DNA of 13,282 bases from Parcubacteria group bacterium GW2011_GWD2_43_10 (lineage in GTDB: Bacteria; Patescibacteriota; Patescibacteriia; Veblenbacterales; UBA10138): positions 1-13,282 of the forward strand of contig LCEZ01000012.1 of NCBI GenBank assembly GCA_000995845.1, given 5' to 3'. Below are positions 6,458 to 11,971 of this stretch, piece by piece (positions within the stretch are counted from its first letter, which is position 1; each line of letters opens with the position of its first letter). The notes under the pieces are model-generated. The model was not told the DNA's origin. It ran no database searches and saw only the letters and a program-made list of their open reading frames with translations. The translations under genes were made by a program, and so were the position numbers.

Positions 6458-8755
6458 ATGGCATTTCATTTTAAAAGCGGGATGACCAAATACAAAATTA
6501 CAGTAGTAAACTTTGTTGGAAACAAGAAGGTTGTTAATTTAATTCTACAATTATTTAAAATAGCCTTGCCTTTTATTATTTTACTGATTTGTTTAGCGTT
6601 TTTATATAAAGGTCAATTATTTAACCTAAAGCCGACTGTATTGAATTTTGAAGGAACAGCAGACTTACGATCACATATTGCGAAAATTGAATTAGTAAGA
6701 TCAGCCATTGTAAATCAGACTGGTTGGCCCAGCTGGACAACCAGTTCCTATTTGGGTTTTCCGCCATTTGAACAATCCCCGCCTCTGTTTTATGTATTTG
6801 GATCGGCGATAGCAATTTTTACTTCGGCTGTGGTGAGTTATAAAATTTTGATTCTACTAAATTTTTTATTTTCAGCTATCTGTTTCTCTTTTTTTATTAG
6901 ACGGGCGACAAATTTATCTAAATCTTGGGTTAGGTGGGCAGGTATAATTTTTGCTCTGAGCCCTTCATTGTTGCTGTTGCATATGTACGGAGCTGAACCC
7001 AATCTATTTGCCTGGAATACTGCTATTTTAACTTTGAGTTTTTATTGCTGGCCACAGAGACAGAGAGATTATTTATGGGCTGTAATCTGGCTTGCTATTA
7101 CTATTCTACTGCATCCCTATCCAGTCATTTTTTTATCTCTAATCCTATTTACTTGGACTTTAATTAAAAGTTTTAATAACCAACAATGGTATAAGCCCTG
7201 GATTAATCTATTTATTTTATGGGTACCAGCAGTTACCGCGACCATTTGGTGGTGGTTGCCAGCGGTATTGACCATGGGTTATCTATCACAACTGGCAGAC
7301 CCATTTGTTTGGCAGCAAATTAATTCTTTTATTATTTTGATTATTTTATTTGCAACCGTATTTTTTATATATAAGGAGAAAGAGATTTTAAAAAACCAAT
7401 CAATAATTTTAATAGGATTAGCCTGGAGTTGCTTTTTAACCTGGGGCGCACGTGATCTTATGCCCGTGGTGGGGCAATTTTTGCATAATTCACGTTTTGC
7501 TAATTTGGGAATCATATCATTTTGCTTACCGATAATTCTCACTATTTTATATCGTTATCGTCAGCGGACTATTACCTTTAATCAGATAGGGTCAATCCCA
7601 ATTGTAATTGCATCTTTGATGCTTTTTACAATTTTTTTTGTTATCACTTCATTTTATTATGGAGAATTTAGAAACTGGTCGGAGTCAATGGTTATTAATT
7701 TTGAAAGCAATGCTATTACTCATTTAATCCCCAGCCTTAATAATAAAAGAGTGATAGTATCAACACGCTTAGGCAGATTATCAAGGGCTGATTCTTTGGT
7801 TACTTATGCCCCGTTTTATAATTTTCAGTCTGTCACCGGGGCATATAGTCAAGGTGATCCCAAGTTCTTTAACTTTACGGTTCATATAGAATGGGAGGAA
7901 AGATGGCTGTTTAATAAACAGACTTTAAATAATATTATGGGAGCGGCCGGCGCTGATTATTTATTAGTTAAGGAAACAAACAAAAATCGTAGTGTAGTTG
8001 ACCAAGGAACTGACAATAAGGAGGCAATGCTATTTTCTCCTGCCATGGAAATTAATCAAGCGGCTATAACAATGCCAGCCTTACTTGATGTTAGTAAAAA
8101 AAACGTTCAGCTGGTTACGGATACGATAAACTTATTATTACCCGATGGTTATCAGCTACCCCTGGTAGATGCGCACGGGGTTGATTCAGCTGATTATAAT
8201 TTATTTCCAATTATAGTTAGTGAAGATGAAGGTGTTATACAGAAATATCCTAAAGCCCAAGCATATTTAGTTTTTAACCAAGATGGTAATTTTAAATTAA
8301 CTGGCAATCTCGCAAGCAATTCATCAGTATACTTACTACCCCTTAATTTAGCAGAGATAAAAAAATATTTTTATCAAGGGAAACCCTATGAATATATGGA
8401 TTGGCTTGATTTTGATGTTCAAGCGTATAAAAATGATTATGTTGGTAAAATGCTAGACTTATGCATGTCAGTTAATGAAACCTGGAATAAATTTAAAAAT
8501 GATAATATGACAATGAAGGCAGTTAGGGTTGATAGTAATAATAAATCAATTAGACTTTCCGCAGACCCCGGTTCATTTGTAATAATACGCCAAAGCTGGT
8601 TTCCGCGTTGGCAACCGAGTGGCGGTAAATTATGGCGCACTACCCAAGGCTTTATGCTGGGATATTTGGAAAGTGACCAGTTAGAAATTAAATACCAAAA
8701 TACCTGGCAATTTTTAAATACCTGGGCGGCTGATAAATTATCAGCATCAGATTAA
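6458..8755 (+). CDS. Large PTPS_related/YfhO-like GT-C membrane protein
   Basis: The protein has 765 residues. A first helix lies at about 32-50, and about ten more segments follow to residue 400. The rest, about 402-765, is a soluble domain predicted outside the membrane. The first loop reads GTADLRSHIAKIELVRS (66-82), with D69, R71 and H73. It is followed by GWPSWTTSSYLGFPPF, the G.P.W...G.P.F pattern of the PTPS_related membrane domain (Pfam PF10131) and YfhO-type proteins. Despite that Pfam name it has no link to pterin synthesis. Near residue 713 the tail has the SWFPRWQP motif, the usual YfhO-like end (YPGW..), but no final helix follows. YfhO relatives act in lipid-linked sugar transfer to wall polymers; the acceptor here is unknown. 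An ATG at 6482 is an alternative start. Confidence 0.75.
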   Translation: MAFHFKSGMTKYKITVVNFVGNKKVVNLILQLFKIALPFIILLICLAFLYKGQLFNLKPTVLNFEGTADLRSHIAKIELVRSAIVNQTGWPSWTTSSYLGFPPFEQSPPLFYVFGSAIAIFTSAVVSYKILILLNFLFSAICFSFFIRRATNLSKSWVRWAGIIFALSPSLLLLHMYGAEPNLFAWNTAILTLSFYCWPQRQRDYLWAVIWLAITILLHPYPVIFLSLILFTWTLIKSFNNQQWYKPWINLFILWVPAVTATIWWWLPAVLTMGYLSQLADPFVWQQINSFIILIILFATVFFIYKEKEILKNQSIILIGLAWSCFLTWGARDLMPVVGQFLHNSRFANLGIISFCLPIILTILYRYRQRTITFNQIGSIPIVIASLMLFTIFFVITSFYYGEFRNWSESMVINFESNAITHLIPSLNNKRVIVSTRLGRLSRADSLVTYAPFYNFQSVTGAYSQGDPKFFNFTVHIEWEERWLFNKQTLNNIMGAAGADYLLVKETNKNRSVVDQGTDNKEAMLFSPAMEINQAAITMPALLDVSKKNVQLVTDTINLLLPDGYQLPLVDAHGVDSADYNLFPIIVSEDEGVIQKYPKAQAYLVFNQDGNFKLTGNLASNSSVYLLPLNLAEIKKYFYQGKPYEYMDWLDFDVQAYKNDYVGKMLDLCMSVNETWNKFKNDNMTMKAVRVDSNNKSIRLSADPGSFVIIRQSWFPRWQPSGGKLWRTTQGFMLGYLESDQLEIKYQNTWQFLNTWAADKLSASD

Positions 8756-8761
8756 TTTAAT

Positions 8762-9466
8762 ATGCAAAATCTTTGGATAGTAATTCCAACCTATAATGAA
8801 TGCGATAATATTGCTGAAAATTTGGCCCGGTTATTTAAGCTTAATTTATCCCTTAATGTTTTAGTGGTAGATGATAATTCACCAGACGGTACCGGCGAGT
8901 TGGTGGATGAATTGTCCAGGTTTTATAAAGGGAAACTTTTTGTGCTTCATCGCCCGGGCAAACTTGGGTTAGGCAGTGCTTATCGCCAGGGCTTTGCTTA
9001 TTGCTTAGGCCGAGGGGCGCAGGTGGTAGGCGAGATGGATGCCGATCTTTCCCATTTACCTGAAGATTTACCCAAGTTATGGGAAAAAATAGGCCAGGGG
9101 GCTGAGGTTGTTATTGGTTCCAGGCGCGTAAGGGGCGGTAAAATAGTGGGCTGGGGCCTGGGGCGTCACTTAATCAGCTGGGGGGCAAATACCGTGTCTA
9201 GGTTAATGTTAGAGCTAAAAACTCATGATGTTACCGCCGGCTTTAGGCTTTATAAAGTGGAAGCTTTAGAAAAAATTCCTTGGCGAACAATTACCAGCAA
9301 TGGTTATGCCTGGCAGGAAGAGATAATTTGTTTATTGGAAAGGTCTGGTGCGCGAGTAGCAGAGGTACCAGTAATATTTAATGACCGCACTTATGGCAAA
9401 TCAAAGTTAAGAAAAAAAGATATTGTTGAATTTTTTATTACGATATTTCGTTTGGCAGGTAAATAG
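8762..9466 (+). CDS. Polyprenyl-phosphate mannose synthase (GT2, DPM1-like)
   Basis: This 234-residue cytoplasmic GT2 enzyme transfers mannose (or possibly glucose) from a nucleotide sugar to polyprenyl phosphate, giving the lipid-linked donor for outer-face GT-C enzymes. The motifs run in order: IVIPTYNECDNI (6-17), VVDDNSPDGT (35-44), MDADLSH with the metal-binding DxD D93-D95, GSRRV (119-123), TAGFRLY (158-164) and FNDRTYGKSKL (206-216). All are typical of dolichol-phosphate-mannose synthases. It has only the catalytic domain, like fission yeast and human DPM1, with no C-terminal GtrA-like membrane helices. It is the last gene of the sugar operon, six bases after the 765-residue protein, and ends just before a strong terminator. 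Mannose is favoured because the isomerase is in the same operon. Glucose is the alternative. Confidence 0.88.
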   Translation: MQNLWIVIPTYNECDNIAENLARLFKLNLSLNVLVVDDNSPDGTGELVDELSRFYKGKLFVLHRPGKLGLGSAYRQGFAYCLGRGAQVVGEMDADLSHLPEDLPKLWEKIGQGAEVVIGSRRVRGGKIVGWGLGRHLISWGANTVSRLMLELKTHDVTAGFRLYKVEALEKIPWRTITSNGYAWQEEIICLLERSGARVAEVPVIFNDRTYGKSKLRKKDIVEFFITIFRLAGK

Positions 9467-9476
9467 GTATATACAA

Positions 9477-9507
9477 AAAACACTGACCAAATCAGTGTTT
9501 TGTTTTT
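9477..9507. terminator. Strong bidirectional terminator between convergent operons
   Basis: A perfect 10-bp stem pairs AAAACACTGA (9477-9486) with TCAGTGTTTT (9492-9501) around a CCAAA loop. GTTTTT follows on the plus strand, and the stem runs into TTTTTTGTAT on the minus strand. It ends the sugar operon ten bases after its last stop, and can also end the pilin operon, whose last stop is at 9564. Confidence 0.9.
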
Positions 9508-9563
9508 AAATGAGTAAAATTAATTTGCTAGCTCAGTCTTAAAATAAAATAATTAATTGTTGG

Positions 9564-10079
9564 TTAGGTGCACTCCCAAACACCATTAACGCAATCCCAG
9601 CCGAATTCACCATTACACAAGTTCGGGTCAGGTTCTGGGGTTGTACAAGAAACACCGCCCGAACCACCATTACTTGTGCCCGCTCCCTTTTGTAAATTTG
9701 AAATAGTAAATGAAGCAATGGCGTAAGCTGCCAGCACAATTGCTAAACCTACAATCGCACTGCCTAAAAGTTTTTTAGCTTTGCTGATTTTTTGTTCATC
9801 ACCGGCGGCTGTCATCCAAATGAAACCAGCATAAATAATTAGCATTACTAAAATAGTTCCCAAGGTGCCCAGCAGAGCATTTACAATTGTCGCGGCTAAT
9901 TTTGCCGGACTGGGATTACCGACTGGCAACTTAGCTGCGTTAGCCGTGGCCTCCAAACCGTAATCGCTCGGGAGTTGTGCACTAACGGTCAGTGCGAGCC
10001 CCCAAAAGAGGGCCACACTGACCGTTAGTAAAAATAGAGTATTCAGAATGAATCGCGTATTGCGATTCGGGAGATTCAT
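9564..10079 (-). CDS. Pilin-like protein P1 (VirB2/TrbC-type) with Cys-containing tail
   Basis: This is a 171-residue secreted or membrane pilin-like protein of the type IV secretion pilin kind (Pfam T4SS_pilin-like). The ATG at 10079 is chosen over a TTG at 10133 because it sits seven bases after the upstream stop, has AAGGA ten bases before it, and begins a clear signal peptide. That signal is long (about 34 residues) and ends TVSA, so the mature protein starts at Q35. Then come helix one (about 65-84), the module AGFIWMTAAGDEQKISKAKK (84-103) and helix two (about 105-126). A Gly/Ser-rich linker (GTSNGGSGG) leads to a tail with C145, C155, C163 and C170 and the phrases FGWDC and GVWEC. The coding DNA for the signal peptide holds a perfect 14-bp inverted repeat. 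This is the last gene of the pilin operon. Confidence 0.82.
   Translation of the reverse strand: MNLPNRNTRFILNTLFLLTVSVALFWGLALTVSAQLPSDYGLEATANAAKLPVGNPSPAKLAATIVNALLGTLGTILVMLIIYAGFIWMTAAGDEQKISKAKKLLGSAIVGLAIVLAAYAIASFTISNLQKGAGTSNGGSGGVSCTTPEPDPNLCNGEFGWDCVNGVWECT
9981..10029 (-). repeat. Perfect 14-bp inverted repeat inside the P1 signal-peptide coding region
   Basis: ACTAACGGTCAGTG (9981-9994) is the exact reverse complement of CACTGACCGTTAGT (10016-10029). Inside the 21-base gap, GCCC (9998-10001) can pair with GGGC (10010-10013), so the mRNA could fold a hairpin of 18 pairs with one internal loop, about 50-98 bases after the start codon. Both arms encode the peptide LTVS with different synonymous codons. 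Confidence 0.85.
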
Positions 10080-10086
10080 AGAATGC

Positions 10087-10476
10087 TTATCCTTGATTAT
10101 ATGAAGTCGCTGAAGCCAATTGGTTGACAACAAAGGCAGCGATAGCGTAAGCGGCCAAAATAATCACCAAACCAACTACGCCAGCACCCATGAGTTTCTT
10201 AGCTTCGCCGATCTTATCTTCATTACCAGCGGCTGTCATCCACTTGAAACCACCCAAAAGTACTAGCACAACTGCGATTACGCCCAAGAAGCCGAGTAAG
10301 ATATTGATAATACGAGCGATGGTGGCAATTAGAGCCACGTTCGTGCCCAAATTGGTCTCGTTTCCAAACTCATTCAAACCTAAGTTTGAAAGATCTGAGG
10401 TAATACCCTGAGCCATTACCATAGCTGGCAAACCATAAGCCAATGCGCCAGCAACATACTTAATTGTTTTCTTCAT
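10087..10476 (-). CDS. Pilin-like protein P2 (VirB2/TrbC-type), probable major subunit
   Basis: The protein has 129 residues. A signal peptide MKKTIKYVAG.. ends in AMVMA, so the mature protein probably starts at Q23. After a short polar stretch, helix one runs at about 52-74, the conserved loop GGFKWMTAAGNEDKIGEAKK lies at 75-94, and helix two runs at about 97-117. This is the two-helix hairpin layout of conjugative VirB2/TrbC pilins and the Patescibacterial type IV secretion pilin family. It is the simplest of the four paralogues, with no extra tail and no cysteine. It alone has a near-consensus promoter and a near-consensus ribosome site, which suggests it is the most abundant subunit. Its nearest relative is P1, with which it shares long DNA identity around the TAAG codons (GCGGCTGTCATCCA on the plus strand). 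VirB4- or VirD4-like motors are not in the window. Confidence 0.87.
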   Translation of the reverse strand: MKKTIKYVAGALAYGLPAMVMAQGITSDLSNLGLNEFGNETNLGTNVALIATIARIINILLGFLGVIAVVLVLLGGFKWMTAAGNEDKIGEAKKLMGAGVVGLVIILAAYAIAAFVVNQLASATSYNQG

Positions 10477-10480
10477 ACAT

Positions 10481-10491
10481 TCACCCCCTTT
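10481..10491 (-). promoter_or_regulatory. Near-consensus ribosome binding site of P2
   Basis: The minus strand reads AAAGGGGGTGA, differing at one base from the full 16S-complementary AAAGGAGGTGA, four bases before the ATG at 10476. It is much stronger than any site found before the other three pilin genes or the sugar genes. Confidence 0.8.
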
Positions 10492-10539
10492 CTAGCAACC
10501 ACCCGAAAATTAACTACAAAGGTGGATATGACTGATTTA

Positions 10540-10568
10540 ACTATACCAAATGTTAGTAAAAAAGTCAA
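10540..10568 (-). promoter_or_regulatory. Strong internal promoter for P2-P1
   Basis: The minus strand carries TTGACT (10568-10563), a spacer of exactly 17 bases, and TATAGT (10545-10540) preceded by TGG, which makes an extended -10. Both hexamers match consensus at five of six positions. The start would lie near 10533, leaving a leader of about 57 bases. It splits the pilin operon so that P2 and P1 can be made independently of the upstream genes. Confidence 0.8.
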
Positions 10569-10585
10569 TACTAATTAAAATATTA

Positions 10586-11275
10586 TCAGCCGGTAACTAA
10601 AGTTGCAGCTATTGGGTTGAAAATAAATTTAATCAGCAGGTAAGAGCTAAGTACAACAATTGCACCGATAGTGGCATAAAGCAAAGTTTTTTTAGCCTTG
10701 GAAATTTTATCTTCACTGCCGGCAGACAGCATCCACTGCAAGCCGCCCCAAACATACATCATAACAACCGCTACACCCAATAAATTGACCATAAAGCCAA
10801 TTACCCTTTGGCCAAAAAAAACAAAAGCCGGTGATGAGCCATTAGGCAAGGTGGTTAAACCAAGCGGATCAATTAAGGTTGCTGGGTTGCGAAATTCCGG
10901 GAGTTTAGCACCTTCTTCGTTTACAGCTACACCAGTCAGGATGTTTATGGTGTTGGCCAGAATTTGGTAACTACTGATAGTAACTAATAAACCAATAATG
11001 GCATAGGTAATAGTTTTTTTACCCTTATCAAACCTTTCACTATTACCAGCCGCACTCAAGATCATATAGCCACCAATAATGATAAACAAAAGGGCCAAGG
11101 TGCCGGTTATAAAGACCAGACCAGAGGCGACGCGAGCTAAGACATCTTGCGCACCCAATATGCCTGCCCGTGTGCCTAAAGGATTTTCCAATTTAGTAGT
11201 ATCTTGAGCCAAGGCCGTCAGCGGCAAGGCTAAGCTAAATAAATATATGATGGCAACTGATTTAAATTTATTCAT
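10586..11275 (-). CDS. Pilin-like protein P3 with two tandem pilin modules
   Basis: The protein has 229 residues. The signal peptide ends TALA (mature start Q24). It holds two copies of the pilin module. Module one has helix 49-67, loop GGYMILSAAGNSERFDKGKK (68-87) and helix 89-108. Module two has helix 157-176, loop GGLQWMLSAGSEDKISKAKK (177-196) and helix 198-219. A linker of about 40 residues (VAVNEEGAKLPEFRNPATLI.., then ..TTLPNGSSPA) joins them. Module two is closer to the P2/P1 type; module one has lost the Trp. The ATG is six bases after the P4 stop with no ribosome site, so translation is probably coupled. It has no cysteine. It could be a minor pilin, an assembly factor or a base protein; the sequence does not say which. 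Confidence 0.82.
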   Translation of the reverse strand: MNKFKSVAIIYLFSLALPLTALAQDTTKLENPLGTRAGILGAQDVLARVASGLVFITGTLALLFIIIGGYMILSAAGNSERFDKGKKTITYAIIGLLVTISSYQILANTINILTGVAVNEEGAKLPEFRNPATLIDPLGLTTLPNGSSPAFVFFGQRVIGFMVNLLGVAVVMMYVWGGLQWMLSAGSEDKISKAKKTLLYATIGAIVVLSSYLLIKFIFNPIAATLVTG

Positions 11276-11281
11276 AATAAT

Positions 11282-11941
11282 TTATATACAACAAACAATA
11301 TTTTCCGGTCCAGGACATAAGCCAGTGAAATAGGGTATGGCTGGGTTGCAAGTAGATACATCTTTGCAAGTATAACCACTTGAACCCCACTCATACTGAC
11401 ATCCGGTAATGCACGCTTCATTTTTACACACCCCATTACCAGTGCCTTGGCTTATAGTAACTGTGCAGTTAGAACCATCAGCCTTGCCAACACAATAAGC
11501 TGGAGAATCTGAGGGTGTACAAAAAGCGTTAGACCAGTTTTTGCCAAATAAAGATTTATCGCTGGGATTAGTGCCGGTTAGGATACCAACTAAAATTACT
11601 ATTAAAAAATAGGCGGCTAAAATTATCACAACTCCTAAAAGAGTGGAAGTAATCAATTTTTTTGATTCAGCAACTTTTTGCTGGTTGCCCGCCGCGGTGA
11701 TGATGCCTTGTCCCCCCCAAATCAGCATTATTATAGCCAGACCGCCGAATAAGGATAAAATTACTTTTTGCAAAATGACAAAAAGATAAATAAAGTCACA
11801 AAAAGAGCAATTGCCGCTTTCAGCACATTCTAAATTGCCCACAATGCCTTTTTCTAAGCTAAAAGCCCAGACTGGAGAGGCAAGAATAAAGCCAGCAGCC
11901 AGGATAAGGGCGGTAATTATTATAAGATGACGAGGGCGCAT
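11282..11941 (-). CDS. Pilin-like protein P4 with large cysteine-rich C-terminal domain
   Basis: The protein has 219 residues. The signal peptide ends SPVWA (mature start about F27). A short lumenal stretch has C39, C45 and C48. Helix one is at about 53-75, the module loop GGQGIITAAGNQQKVAESKK lies at 76-95, and helix two is at about 97-121. A tail of about 95 residues follows with eleven more cysteines (141, 150, 159, 172, 177, 181, 192, 198, 209, 217, 218), ending VCCI. The tail is rich in Gly, Ser and Asn, like small disulfide-bonded extracellular domains, but I recognise no named fold. It lies 30 bases after the solute-binding protein stop and six bases before P3. No ribosome site is visible. 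An adhesive or tip role is possible but is inference. Confidence 0.8.
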   Translation of the reverse strand: MRPRHLIIITALILAAGFILASPVWAFSLEKGIVGNLECAESGNCSFCDFIYLFVILQKVILSLFGGLAIIMLIWGGQGIITAAGNQQKVAESKKLITSTLLGVVIILAAYFLIVILVGILTGTNPSDKSLFGKNWSNAFCTPSDSPAYCVGKADGSNCTVTISQGTGNGVCKNEACITGCQYEWGSSGYTCKDVSTCNPAIPYFTGLCPGPENIVCCI

Positions 11942-11971
11942 AAATTTAAGCTAAATCATCAGCTAGCCTTA

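Noticed and set aside
7279..7542. Open frames of 60-100 codons antisense to the large membrane protein and to other genes
   Set aside because: They are shadows on the opposite strand or in other frames of well-supported genes, with no ribosome sites, domains or plausible composition.
10080..10133. TTG at 10133 as the start of P1, adding 18 residues
   Set aside because: It would overlap the end of P2 by 47 bases, and the added residues are polar and precede a good signal peptide. ATG at 10079, seven bases after the P2 stop, fits better.
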